64,000 nt of DNA, taken from Dendrosporobacter quercicolus. Its GTDB lineage: Bacteria; Bacillota; Negativicutes; DSM-1736; Dendrosporobacteraceae. The notes beneath the pieces were generated by a model. The model made no database searches. It saw only the letters and a list, made by a program, of their open reading frames with translations, and was not told the origin of the DNA. A program made the translations under genes and the position numbers. The DNA lies in the NCBI RefSeq assembly GCF_900104455.1, contig NZ_FNHB01000012.1:45226-109225 (forward strand), written 5' to 3'. Below are positions 24,026-33,401 of this stretch, piece by piece; within the stretch, counting starts at the first letter, position 1, and every line of letters starts with the position of its first letter.

Positions 24026-26302
24026 TTATTTACGGCGTTTGGGCTTTTGCCCGGTGGTTGTTTTCTTCTTGCGCGGTTTAGGGCCGGCAGCGGTCAGTTC
24101 AGGCTTTGCCGTCCCTTTCCCCTTGCTGCGGCTCTTTTCACCCGGCCGGGGAGCCAGCGCTTTGGCAATACTGCCATTGTCAGCCAGCACAAAGTCGATG
24201 GTCCGGTCCGCCGGGTTGGCCCTGGCCACCAGAATCCGGGCGGCGTCGCCCAGCCGGTAAACCTTTTTGGTCCGTTCGCCGATCAAGGCGTATTGCTCTT
24301 CCACATACTGATAGTAGTCGTCATCCATACTGGAAACACGAACCAGGCCTTCGACGCCGTTTTCCAGTTCAATAAAGATGCCAAAGGCGGTGACGCCGTT
24401 AATCACGCCGTCAAATTCTTCGCCAATGAACCTGGCCATATATTCCACTTTTTTCAGATCGACCGTTTCCCGTTCAGCCTCAGCCGCCGCCCGCTCACGC
24501 TGTGACGAGTGAATGGCGATTTCCGGCAGCATGGCCGCCAGTTTTTGCCGCCGTTTGGCCGATACGTCACCGGTATTGAAGGTCTCCCGGATCAGCCGGT
24601 GCACAATCAGATCAGGATAACGGCGAATGGGCGAAGTAAAGTGCGTATAATAGGTAGCCGCCAGACCAAAATGGCCCAGGTTTTCCGCCTCATAACGGGC
24701 CTGCTTGAGTGAGCGCAGCATGACCGTGCTGATAATCCGCTCCTCAGGCCGTCCGGCAATCCGGCTTAAGATTTTCTGCAGCACGCTTGGCCTGATCTCT
24801 CTGCTCTTAGGCAGGCTCTGCCCAAAATTGTGCAGCAGATTATTGAGTTTATCCATTTTACCCTGTTCGGGCTGTTCATGGACTCTGAACATAAACGGTA
24901 CACCCAGTTGATGCATATGCTCGGCCACTGTTTCATTGGCAACCAGCATAAATTCTTCAATAATGGACTCGGATAAAGTTCTGACCCTTTTTACAAGTTC
25001 AACCGGCTGGCCGGCTTGATCCAGCTTGACTTTAATTTCAGGAAAATCAAAATCAACAGCCCCGCGGCGCATCCGGCGGTCGCGCAGAATATGGCACAGG
25101 CGTTCCATATTTTCCAGCGGCTCCAGCAAATCCTGGTGCTCAGCCCGCAGCGCTTCATCATGGTCAACCAGAATTTTTCGGACAATGGTATAGGTCAGGC
25201 GCTTTTGCACCCTGATTACACTGGGGAAAATTTCGTAGCTCAGCACCTTGCCGCGATAGTCGATTTCCATTTCAATCGACATGGCCAGACGGTCTTCACC
25301 GGCATTTAAGCTGCAAATACCGTTGGATAAACGGGGCGGCAGCATTGGCAGCACCCGGTCAACCAAATAGACGCTTGTTCCCCGTGAACGCGCTTCCTGA
25401 TCAAGCGGCGTATTCTCCCGCACATAATAACTGACATCGGCAATATACACCCCCAGTAAAAAGCGGCCTTCACGCAGCCGTTTGACATACACGGCATCAT
25501 CAAGGTCTTTGGCATCCTCACCGTCAATGGTCACAAGGGGTAAATGCCGTAAATCCCGGCGTCCCGCCAATTCACCGGCGCTGATGGAGGCTGGCGCTTT
25601 ATCAGCCGCCCGGTCAACCTCCACCGGGAATTCGGTTGGCAGATTATGTTTCTTGATGATTGACAGGATTTCAATGCCCGGATCACCTTTGACCCCCAGA
25701 ACCTCAATAACTTTGCCTTCGGCGCTGCGCCGTTTCTCGGGCCATTTAGTAATTTCCACCACAACTTTTGCCCCGACCGACGCGCCATTGAACTCATCTT
25801 TGGGAATAAAAATATCATGACCGACCCGCTGGTCATCAGGCGTAACAAAACCAAAATGCCTGCTGCATTCAAATGTGCCGACGATTTTACTGTTTGCCCG
25901 GTTGACCACCCGGATAATCTCGCCCTCCCTGGCCCGCCCCTGGCTGGACTGGCGATGTACTCTGGCCACAACCCGGTCATTGTGCATAGCGCTGATCATG
26001 GCGTCAGGCGGAATGAAAACATCAGGTTCATCAGGACTCTGTGGGTTTTCGGGAATGACAAAACCAAACCCTTTATTGGTGGCGCTGAGCCGGCCCACAA
26101 CCAAATTCATACGTTCCGGCACACCATATTTGCCAAACCGCGTTTTGATAATGTCGGCATTATCCTCAAGCTGCTGCAGAACATCCCAAAATTCAGCCAG
26201 GTCTGTTCCCTTAAACTCCATCTGCTCCGCCAAATCCTCAGCGGTTAATGGTTTGTAAGCATCTTTACGCATAAAAGCTAATATCTTTTCTTTTAAATTC
26301 AT
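24026..26302 (-). CDS. rnr: Ribonuclease R
   Basis: 758 residues: N-terminal helix-turn-helix-like part (LAFMRKD region), two cold-shock/OB segments (GKVIVVG-like; NSKIVGTFECSRHFGFVTPD near 145), the RNB catalytic block with TIDGEDAKDLDDAVYVKRLR near 260 whose Asp residues bind Mg, an S1 domain (EEFDGVINGVTAFGIFIELE near 645), and a Lys/Arg-rich tail. It is a 3'-5' exonuclease that degrades structured RNA and acts with tmRNA on stalled mRNAs. The start overlaps the thioesterase stop. Confidence 0.95.
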   Translation of the reverse strand: MNLKEKILAFMRKDAYKPLTAEDLAEQMEFKGTDLAEFWDVLQQLEDNADIIKTRFGKYGVPERMNLVVGRLSATNKGFGFVIPENPQSPDEPDVFIPPDAMISAMHNDRVVARVHRQSSQGRAREGEIIRVVNRANSKIVGTFECSRHFGFVTPDDQRVGHDIFIPKDEFNGASVGAKVVVEITKWPEKRRSAEGKVIEVLGVKGDPGIEILSIIKKHNLPTEFPVEVDRAADKAPASISAGELAGRRDLRHLPLVTIDGEDAKDLDDAVYVKRLREGRFLLGVYIADVSYYVRENTPLDQEARSRGTSVYLVDRVLPMLPPRLSNGICSLNAGEDRLAMSIEMEIDYRGKVLSYEIFPSVIRVQKRLTYTIVRKILVDHDEALRAEHQDLLEPLENMERLCHILRDRRMRRGAVDFDFPEIKVKLDQAGQPVELVKRVRTLSESIIEEFMLVANETVAEHMHQLGVPFMFRVHEQPEQGKMDKLNNLLHNFGQSLPKSREIRPSVLQKILSRIAGRPEERIISTVMLRSLKQARYEAENLGHFGLAATYYTHFTSPIRRYPDLIVHRLIRETFNTGDVSAKRRQKLAAMLPEIAIHSSQRERAAAEAERETVDLKKVEYMARFIGEEFDGVINGVTAFGIFIELENGVEGLVRVSSMDDDYYQYVEEQYALIGERTKKVYRLGDAARILVARANPADRTIDFVLADNGSIAKALAPRPGEKSRSKGKGTAKPELTAAGPKPRKKKTTTGQKPKRRK

Positions 26303-26715
26303 TGTTCCAGCTCCTCCAGAACTGCCACTGTCGCTTTCCCCTGTGCAGTAATAGTACCGTCAGCCAATTCAATAGTACCGCTTAATTCAATCATATTGCC
26401 CCGCTGACCAATCATTTTGCCGGTGATTTTTAGAGGCTCGCCAATCGGCGTAGGTTTTCGGAATCGTACATCCAGCCTGGCTGTTACTGCATTATAGCCT
26501 TTTGCATAAATATATCCGGTCATAACCTCATCCAACAAAGTACTGATGATTCCGCCATGCACAATACCGTCATAGCTCTGATGCTCAGTCCCGGCGGTAA
26601 AGTTCGTTATGTAGGTATCCTCTTCTTCCCGAAACTTAAGCTTTAGCCCTATCGGATTGTTGATGCCGCAGGCAAAGCACATTTCACCGCTGTATCGTCC
26701 GCTTCTTTCCCGCAT
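26299..26715 (-). CDS. PaaI-type hotdog thioesterase
   Basis: 138 residues. It has CFACGINNPIGLKLKF near the start, then HQSYDGIVHGGIISTLLDEV with the HGG catalytic loop, and FRKPTPIGEPLKITGKMIGQ, the standard single hotdog domain. It hydrolyses acyl-CoA-type thioesters; substrate unknown. It overlaps the rnr start by 4 bases, so it may be co-expressed with it. Confidence 0.85.
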   Translation of the reverse strand: MRERSGRYSGEMCFACGINNPIGLKLKFREEEDTYITNFTAGTEHQSYDGIVHGGIISTLLDEVMTGYIYAKGYNAVTARLDVRFRKPTPIGEPLKITGKMIGQRGNMIELSGTIELADGTITAQGKATVAVLEELEQ

Positions 26716-26795
26716 AACCCACCACCTTATCTATTATTCCCTTACAGAGCGCTTGTTCATCCTGAAAAAACCAATATGTAATTAATTTCCATTCA

Positions 26796-27533
26796 TTAAT
26801 TTCCATATTGTAAAAAATTTTTAATCTGCTTAAACACCAGGTCACGTTCAACATCCAACGTAATAATATGGCCCGATTTTTCCAGCCAGATCAGGCGTTT
26901 ATCGCTGCTGCCCACCCGGTCATAAATATGCCGGGCGCTTTTCGGCTGAACGGTATGCTCCCGCCGTGACTGCATGATCAATACCGGCTTGTCCATATCC
27001 GGCAGCTGTTGATTGACATGCTTAATTAGAGCCAACAGACTGCTTAAGCTGCTTAGCGGCGTCTGGTCATAGCATACCGAATAAAGTGGGTCAACTTCCA
27101 GCCGCCGGCGTTTCTTCGGGACAAAATTACGAAACATCCGAACCAGGTTAAGCAGGGGAAGTCGTTTATCGGCAATATAAATGGGCGCGCTCAGGCAGGC
27201 TACTTTGCTTACCGGGTAATCAACCGCCAGCTTTAAAGAAAGCAATCCGCCCATGGATAAACCGACAACGGAAATTTCCGTACACAGCCCCTGTAATAAA
27301 TGATATCCGTCCTGTACCGCATCATACCAGTGCGGCCATTTTGTCTCCGCCATTTCAGCAGCGCTTGTGCCATGACCGCATAACCGGGGCGCCAAAACGG
27401 TATAACCCAGCTTCTGCAAAAACTCCCCCAGCAGTCGCATTTCGGACGGCGAACCGGTAAACCCGTGAATTAATAATACGCCCTGCTTACTGCCTGGCAG
27501 TAAAAAAGGTTCAGCTCCTTTTAGTATAACCAA
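26796..27533 (-). CDS. Carboxylesterase, alpha/beta hydrolase (Est30-like)
   Basis: I choose a TTG start preceded by GGGGGA, giving 245 residues, close to Est30 (about 247); a longer frame would run back into a terminator. It shows GVLLIHGFTGSPSEMRLL, the nucleophile elbow GLSMGG, and GHIITLD with the catalytic His. Such enzymes cleave short-chain esters; the physiological substrate is unknown. Confidence 0.85.
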   Translation of the reverse strand: MVILKGAEPFLLPGSKQGVLLIHGFTGSPSEMRLLGEFLQKLGYTVLAPRLCGHGTSAAEMAETKWPHWYDAVQDGYHLLQGLCTEISVVGLSMGGLLSLKLAVDYPVSKVACLSAPIYIADKRLPLLNLVRMFRNFVPKKRRRLEVDPLYSVCYDQTPLSSLSSLLALIKHVNQQLPDMDKPVLIMQSRREHTVQPKSARHIYDRVGSSDKRLIWLEKSGHIITLDVERDLVFKQIKNFLQYGN

Positions 27534-27636
27534 AAACCATTCCCCCGCCCCAATTTCTCCTATTATCATTATACCATTTGCGGGAAACATTATAAAATCC
27601 TTCCGCAAAATTAACCGTTGCCAACCTAATAGAAAA

Positions 27637-27665
27637 AACCAAGGTCCTCCAAAATGACCTTGGTT
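27637..27665 (-). terminator. Terminator after the DedA gene
   Basis: AACCAAGGTC pairs with GACCTTGGTT over a 9-base loop, followed by TTTTTTC on the minus strand. It is strong and separates the DedA and esterase genes. Confidence 0.85.
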
Positions 27666-27671
27666 CAATCA

Positions 27672-28250
27672 CTATTGCCGGCATTTTCGCCGGCGGCTGT
27701 ATTTTACATAGTAAAGTGCGGCCAGTGCAACAGCCGCCGCCAGCAAGCCCAGCACAATCCATTGCTCGGGAATCAGATTCAGCATCCGCAGCGCCTCAGG
27801 GCCATAATAATGGAATAAAATACCCAGCAGCAGAAAGCGCTTGCCCCGGCCTAAAATAGAAGCGACCGTGAAAACAAGCATATTTGTCCGGAAAGTACCG
27901 GCCGATATACACACAAACTTATAAGGGATCGGCGCCATTGCGGCTAAAAAAATTGCCCAGCCGCCATAACGGTCAAACCAGTACTTGATTTTTTCGGTAT
28001 ACTGCACCGGTACAAACCTGTTCAGGGCCAACTGGCCAAACCTCGCGCCAATGCCGTAGCCGATAAAACCACCCACCACCGATGCCGCAGTCACTACCGC
28101 CGAATAATAAACAGCCTTGTCCGGCGCTGCCAGCATCATCGGTATCAGCATAACATCAGGCAATATCGGCGAGATAAAGGACTCAATAAACGCTATGAAA
28201 AACAAACCCCAGATCCCATAATTTTCAAAAAAACCAATAATCTGTTCCAT
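27672..28250 (-). CDS. DedA/SNARE-associated (YqaA-like) membrane protein
   Basis: 192 residues from the ATG with AGGAGC upstream. It has ESFISPILPDVMLIPMMLA, the GGFIGYGIGARFGQLAL stretch, and a basic C-terminal tail after the last helix. DedA-type proteins act in lipid flipping or envelope homeostasis. The conserved FxxR-like GY.GR motif appears as FDRYGGWAIFLAAMAPIPYK. Location: cytoplasmic membrane. Confidence 0.85.
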   Translation of the reverse strand: MEQIIGFFENYGIWGLFFIAFIESFISPILPDVMLIPMMLAAPDKAVYYSAVVTAASVVGGFIGYGIGARFGQLALNRFVPVQYTEKIKYWFDRYGGWAIFLAAMAPIPYKFVCISAGTFRTNMLVFTVASILGRGKRFLLLGILFHYYGPEALRMLNLIPEQWIVLGLLAAAVALAALYYVKYSRRRKCRQ

Positions 28251-28323
28251 TGCAGCTCCTAGTAAAAATTGTACAAGCGCGTCAATTATTAAATTATAGC
28301 ATAAATGCCGCCTGTCGCCAAAC

Positions 28324-28407
28324 AAAAAAGAGCCGTCACACAGCATTTGTCATGCTCTTTACCGCCGCCCCCCAAATGTATAAGACCCGGGCCTGCGCAG
28401 GCCCGGG
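28324..28407 (-). terminator. Two stem-loops after hppA
   Basis: CCCGGGCCTGCGCAGGCCCGGG at 28386-28407 is a perfect palindrome. Further on (28324-28358) AAAGAGC pairs with GCTCTTT followed by a T run. Together they close the hppA transcript. Confidence 0.75.
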
Positions 28408-28427
28408 GTGTTTATCGTCATATGTAG

Positions 28428-30428
28428 TTAGAAAAACAGAAACGGTGCAATAATCAACGATATTGTGCCCGCTACTTTAATGAGCGGATTCATCGCCGGT
28501 CCGGAGGTATCCTTGAAAGGATCACCCACGGTATCGCCAATAACGGCGGCGGCATGGGTCGGCGTACCTTTACCGCCCAGATGGCCTGATTCAATATATT
28601 TTTTGGCATTGTCCCAGGCCCCGCCGGCATTGGACATAAAGATGGCCATCAATACCCCGGCGGCGGTAGCGCCGGCCAGGAATCCGGCTAAAGCCTTGGC
28701 GCCCATGACAAAACCAACCAATAACGGCGCGCCTACGGCAAATATGCCCGGCAGCAGCATCTCCCGGAGAGCGGCGGCGGTGCTGATATCCACGCATCTG
28801 GCATAATCGGGCCTTCCTGTCCCTTCCATGATGCCGGGAATTTCCCGAAACTGACGGCGCACTTCCTCAATCATTTCGAAAGCGGCCTTACCCACAGCTT
28901 CCATGGTAAAGGCGCATACCAGAAACGGCAGGGTCGCTCCTAAGAAAATCCCGATAATTACGCCCGGCTCGGTCAGATTAATGACCAAATGACCGTTCAC
29001 CAGCAAACCGGCCAGTTTGGGATTTTTGGCAATTTCCTCACCAAAAGCGGTAAACAGGGCCAAAGCAGTAAGTGCGGCTGAGCCGATCGCAAAGCCCTTG
29101 GCAATGGCGGCGGTTGTATTGCCGACCGCATCCAGCTTATCGGTGGTTTTGCGGACTTCCGGCCCTAACTCGGCCATCTCGGCAATACCGCCGGCATTGT
29201 CGGCGACAGGGCCAAAGGAGTCAACCGCGACAACCATGGCGGCAGTACAAAGCATGCCCATGGCGGCCATGGCAATGCCATAAATGCCGGCCTGATTGTA
29301 AGCCAGCCAGATAGCGGCGGAAAAAACCAGCATCGGCAATCCGGTGCTTCTTAAACCGGCAGCAAGACCGGAGATTATATTGGTGGCCGGGCCGGTTTTA
29401 GAGGCATCGGCAATATGCTGCGTCGGCGGTTTGCTGCTGGATGTATAATATTCGGTAATCATCCCGATCAGAACATTGACGACCAGGCCGGAGACAATTG
29501 CAACGAATATTCCGAATCCTTTCGGGCCAAAAACATAGGTGGCCAGAGCATAGGCCATAATAGCAGTCAGCACATTGGTGCTCCACAGTCCGCGATTGAG
29601 CGCCGCCTGAGGATCGCCGTCCTCGCCAGTGCGAACCAGAAAGGTACTGATAATGGCGGCGGCAATTCCGGCGGCGCCTATCAGCAGGGGGAACAACACG
29701 CCATCAACGCCGAACAGGGTGTTGCCGATGAGCATGGCGGCAATGGCTGTAGCCCCGTAGGACTCGAACAAGTCAGCTCCCATACCGGCGGTATCGCCGA
29801 CATTATCGCCCACATTATCGGCAATAACCGCCGGATTGCGGGGATCATCCTCGGGAATTCCCGCCTCGACCTTGCCCACCAGATCTGCTCCGACATCAGC
29901 GGCTTTGGTATAGATACCGCCGCCAATCCGGGCAAAAAAGGCAATGGCGCTGGCGCCAAAGGCAAAACTATTGATCACGACCGGATCCCGGAAAATGAGA
30001 TATAATACGGAAACACCCAACAAACCCAAACCGGCGACCGACATACCCATGACGGCCCCGGCCCGGAAGGACACACTCAACGCACTGTTAAGACTGGTAC
30101 GGGCAGCTTCTGTAGTACGGGCGTTGGCTTTGGTGGTCGAAGTCATCCCCACATAGCCGGCAATGGCCGAACAAACGGCTCCGACTAAGAACGATACAGC
30201 CAGCCTGTAGCCTTCCACATAATACAAAATAGCAAAAATAGCAATCGTAAACGGAATGAGGGTTTTATACTGACGATTTAAAAAAGCCATCGCTCCTTCA
30301 AAAATCGCTTGGGACAGTTCTTGCATCCTGGCATTGCCGGGGCTTTCCTTTAATACACTGGCCATTAAGTATGCGGCAAACAGTAACGCCGCAATACCGG
30401 CCACAGGCGCAACATACACTAAATCCAT
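28428..30428 (-). CDS. hppA: Membrane-bound proton- or sodium-pumping pyrophosphatase (K+-dependent type)
   Basis: 666 residues from the ATG with GAGGAGGGA upstream. Roughly 16 membrane helices. The catalytic loop [20 protein letters not shown] with [20 protein letters not shown] is complete. The motif GNTTAA carries Ala where K+-independent enzymes have Lys, so it should need K+. It couples pyrophosphate hydrolysis to ion pumping at the cytoplasmic membrane; whether H+ or Na+ is pumped cannot be read reliably. Confidence 0.93.
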   Translation of the reverse strand: MDLVYVAPVAGIAALLFAAYLMASVLKESPGNARMQELSQAIFEGAMAFLNRQYKTLIPFTIAIFAILYYVEGYRLAVSFLVGAVCSAIAGYVGMTSTTKANARTTEAARTSLNSALSVSFRAGAVMGMSVAGLGLLGVSVLYLIFRDPVVINSFAFGASAIAFFARIGGGIYTKAADVGADLVGKVEAGIPEDDPRNPAVIADNVGDNVGDTAGMGADLFESYGATAIAAMLIGNTLFGVDGVLFPLLIGAAGIAAAIISTFLVRTGEDGDPQAALNRGLWSTNVLTAIMAYALATYVFGPKGFGIFVAIVSGLVVNVLIGMITEYYTSSSKPPTQHIADASKTGPATNIISGLAAGLRSTGLPMLVFSAAIWLAYNQAGIYGIAMAAMGMLCTAAMVVAVDSFGPVADNAGGIAEMAELGPEVRKTTDKLDAVGNTTAAIAKGFAIGSAALTALALFTAFGEEIAKNPKLAGLLVNGHLVINLTEPGVIIGIFLGATLPFLVCAFTMEAVGKAAFEMIEEVRRQFREIPGIMEGTGRPDYARCVDISTAAALREMLLPGIFAVGAPLLVGFVMGAKALAGFLAGATAAGVLMAIFMSNAGGAWDNAKKYIESGHLGGKGTPTHAAAVIGDTVGDPFKDTSGPAMNPLIKVAGTISLIIAPFLFF

Positions 30429-30528
30429 GTGAAAAATTCCCTCCTCAATTGAGCGCGTATTCATTTGTCTGCTATTTCTTGCCTGATTGCCCCAATTGCT
30501 CAGTCTTAATTGAGGCGTAGTGTGACGA

Positions 30529-30765
30529 TTACTGCACCTTTACAATAATTAATGTTACAATACCGAATAAAATTCCCAGTATCATCGTAGCCTTGGCCAA
30601 TATTCCGTCAAGGCCCTTCTTCTTGCCGCCAAAAATGGCTTCCGCTCCGCCGGCAATTGAACCGGACATGCCGGCGCTTTTCCCCGATTGCAGCACTACA
30701 GTAGCAATAAGTGCGATACATATGACAGCTTCCAGTATCATTAATCCTGTTATCAACCTTTGCAC
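30529..30765 (-). CDS. secG: Preprotein translocase subunit SecG
   Basis: 78 residues, two membrane helices (about 3-24 and 55-76) around [20 protein letters not shown] and [11 protein letters not shown]. These are the normal SecG pattern. It joins SecYE at the inner membrane. In Firmicutes secG commonly precedes rnr-smpB-ssrA; here other genes are inserted between. Confidence 0.92.
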   Translation of the reverse strand: MQRLITGLMILEAVICIALIATVVLQSGKSAGMSGSIAGGAEAIFGGKKKGLDGILAKATMILGILFGIVTLIIVKVQ

Positions 30766-30871
30766 ACCTCCTATCCATTTACTATTTTAGCATAAACAAA
30801 AAGCACTTAGCAAATAACTGGCAAAATTTAGTTTATTTTTCTGGAAAATTTTATCAAACATTGAATAGATG

Positions 30872-30901
30872 AGAAAAAAAGCGCAATCAATCATTGCGCT
30901 T
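30872..30901 (-). terminator. glpC terminator
   Basis: AAGCGCAAT pairs with ATTGCGCTT and is followed by TTTTT on the minus strand. It ends the glpABC transcript. Confidence 0.85.
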
Positions 30902-30940
30902 AAAATAATTCAATCCTAACGGGCCCCAACCGCCCTTTTG

Positions 30941-32143
30941 CTAAACCCGGTAAGCCTGACGCAGCAGCGACACCGGATGAACTGTTTTCACCCTGGCGCC
31001 ATGCGTAATTTGCAGGCGGCAGGTGCCGCAATCGCATACGACGGTATCCACATCGGCTTCCGTAATGGTGTCAAACAGGTTTTGGCCGACAGCCATGGCA
31101 ATATCGTATTTGTCGGCTTTAAAGCCATAATTGCCCGAAATACCGCAGCAGCCGGCATCCGCATTGGCGATTTTCAATCCGGGAATGAGCGGCAAAACTT
31201 CCAGCGCCGGCAATCCCATGCCCTGAGCGCGCAAATGGCAGGGAGCGTGATACAGATATTCAGCGTCAACCGGGCTGAAATCGGTGTTTAACCGCCCCTC
31301 ATCCTGCAACAGGGCTAGAAACTCCATCGAATCATACATATGACGGGCGTTCTCTTGGACTGCCTCCAGACCGAACAGTTCCTGATACTCCTGCTTGAGC
31401 ATCAAGCCGCAGCTGGTACAGCAGGTGATGATCGGATAACTTTCGGCGATCCATTTGCTTATCAGGCCGGTATTCTTAACGGCGTTTTCGTGCGCTTCGT
31501 CCAGGTAGCCGTTGACCACCAATGGTGACCCGCAGCAAACAAAATCTTCATCCACAATGACCTCAATGTTGTTTTTTTGCATTACCGCCACAAAATCCAA
31601 GCCAACCTGCGGATCATTATAGTTGATAAAACAGCCGGGGAAAAACACAACTTTATCCGGAAAGCTTTGCTGTTTCAGCTTTTTGAACTGCTTGACAAAA
31701 GAGTTGGCGTGATACGCCGGCAGCGGCGCCTTGCCGGAAATGCCAATCAAATCCAGCAGGCCTGATTTACGGCCAATGGTCATACCGAAATTAGTAGCGG
31801 CAGCCATGCCGGGAATGGCGCTGCTCAGTTTGGCCATCTTTTCCCCGTGGGACAGGATATTGTCCCGCAGACGTTGGTTCTTTTTTTGATATTGCTTGGC
31901 CCGGGCCAGCATATTTAATGTTGAAACAGGCACGCCAAAGGGACAGGAAATGTCACAATTTTTGCAGTTTGAACAATAATCAAGTGAAGGATCTTCATCG
32001 TCCTGGGCCAGCCGCATTCTTTCCAGGGCCGGTCCCATCATTTTCGGACCGCGGAATTTTCTGGTGGCCGCAGTTACCGGACATTGAGCGATACAACTGG
32101 TACATGCGGTACAACGATCGGGATTAATCCGATGTTTTTTCAT
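30941..32143 (-). CDS. glpC: Anaerobic glycerol-3-phosphate dehydrogenase subunit C
   Basis: 400 residues from the ATG with GGGAGTGAG upstream. Two ferredoxin-like clusters (CTACTSCIAQCP near 12, CSNCKNCDISCPFG near 60) and two cysteine-rich CCG domains (FPGCFINY; CCGSPLVVNG; CHLRAQGMGL; AGCCGISGNYGFK) are present. It tethers GlpAB to the membrane and passes electrons to the quinone pool. Ends the three-gene operon. Confidence 0.92.
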   Translation of the reverse strand: MKKHRINPDRCTACTSCIAQCPVTAATRKFRGPKMMGPALERMRLAQDDEDPSLDYCSNCKNCDISCPFGVPVSTLNMLARAKQYQKKNQRLRDNILSHGEKMAKLSSAIPGMAAATNFGMTIGRKSGLLDLIGISGKAPLPAYHANSFVKQFKKLKQQSFPDKVVFFPGCFINYNDPQVGLDFVAVMQKNNIEVIVDEDFVCCGSPLVVNGYLDEAHENAVKNTGLISKWIAESYPIITCCTSCGLMLKQEYQELFGLEAVQENARHMYDSMEFLALLQDEGRLNTDFSPVDAEYLYHAPCHLRAQGMGLPALEVLPLIPGLKIANADAGCCGISGNYGFKADKYDIAMAVGQNLFDTITEADVDTVVCDCGTCRLQITHGARVKTVHPVSLLRQAYRV

Positions 32144-32156
32144 CTTTCTCACTCCC

Positions 32157-33401
32157 TTATAATGACATGGCTGCTTGGTAAGCTGATGCCAGGGCCACCC
32201 CATTACCGGACTTTTCGAAACAGAAATCATAACCGGCCAGGTTACGCCCGACGATATGCACATTGCTCAGCACGGTTGCGCCTTCCGGGGTTTGCGGCCG
32301 CATCTTCTCATCCACCCGGATGCCTAACTTAGCAAACAATTGCTTTTGATCTGAAAATAACTGCGGATTAGACCAGTCTTCCTGTGCAGCCGGAGCAGCA
32401 ACCGGCAGCCCAAATACCGGCTCGACAATCCGGCCCGGCTCAGCGCTCAGCCCGCCGCCATACAAGCCGCCGTTCGCCAGAATAAAGGCTTTGCCCTCAT
32501 AAGCCCGCTGGCGGTCAAAATTATCGGTCATCACACCGGCGCAATAACCGTCATTGACAACCGCTGAGATCACCAAAGCTTTTTCCAGAATGCTTACGCC
32601 CTGTTTCTTTAAATGCCTCAACAGCATTGTCCGCAGCCTGAGTCCGGTAACCGCCGGCGGCAGAGCGGCTGTTTCCAGAAACCGGCAGCCCAGCACTGCC
32701 TCCAGATTTTCCACAAGGGCATAGCTGCAGGCTGTTCCCAGCACCGGCGGCGCCAGGACGGCGCTGCCCGGCTTAACCTGTCCGGAAAGTTGCTGTACAA
32801 AGCTTTCCTGACCGGCGGCTGTATCCAGCCAGCGGGCAATATCAAGCGCCGAAACGTCCCGCCCCTCGGTAAAGTTCAGGGTACAGGTGAGCGGAATAAA
32901 GGATTTCTTCCGGCCAAACCGTTTCTGTAAATTCCCCGCTACTAAGTGCGGATAAAAATCCTTTAGATAATCAAAGCCAACAACATAAACCGTATCGGTT
33001 TGCTGTAAAACCGCCGGCTGCATTGTCCTTGGCACCAGACAGGTTGGTTTCAGCGTACCGGCCGCCGTCGGCAGCCATTGCATTTGATCAATGCCGCCGA
33101 TATATTCATAGCCTTCCGCCAGCGCTATCTGCTGGAAAAAAGTTAAAGCAGCAACCAGCGCCTGCTTGCCGATCTTGCGATAAGGATGTTCCGGCGGCAG
33201 CTGCTCTAAACCGGCCGCCGGGCTGGCTAACGGCCTGGCGTCGTTGCCATAGCCCAGAACATCGATGATGCCGCCGCCAATGTTCATAGCCCCCGCTCCA
33301 TAAGCCAGCACTTTTACTTTCCGGCCTTGCCCGGCTGCGACAGCGGCGGCAAACAGTCCGGCTAAACCGCCGCCAACAACGATTACATCGTTATTTTTCA
33401 T
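32157..33401 (-). CDS. glpB: Anaerobic glycerol-3-phosphate dehydrogenase subunit B
   Basis: 414 residues from MKNND. The N-terminal FMN/FAD-binding GGGLAGLFAAAVAAGQGR and the closing GYDFCFEKSGNGVALASAYQ match GlpB. It overlaps glpA by 11 bases and precedes glpC, the standard order. It transfers electrons from GlpA toward GlpC. Confidence 0.9.
   Translation of the reverse strand: MKNNDVIVVGGGLAGLFAAAVAAGQGRKVKVLAYGAGAMNIGGGIIDVLGYGNDARPLASPAAGLEQLPPEHPYRKIGKQALVAALTFFQQIALAEGYEYIGGIDQMQWLPTAAGTLKPTCLVPRTMQPAVLQQTDTVYVVGFDYLKDFYPHLVAGNLQKRFGRKKSFIPLTCTLNFTEGRDVSALDIARWLDTAAGQESFVQQLSGQVKPGSAVLAPPVLGTACSYALVENLEAVLGCRFLETAALPPAVTGLRLRTMLLRHLKKQGVSILEKALVISAVVNDGYCAGVMTDNFDRQRAYEGKAFILANGGLYGGGLSAEPGRIVEPVFGLPVAAPAAQEDWSNPQLFSDQKQLFAKLGIRVDEKMRPQTPEGATVLSNVHIVGRNLAGYDFCFEKSGNGVALASAYQAAMSL

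Noticed and set aside
24705..24911. Many antisense frames inside rnr and other long genes
   Set aside because: They mirror GC-rich coding DNA, lack ribosome sites and show no family features.
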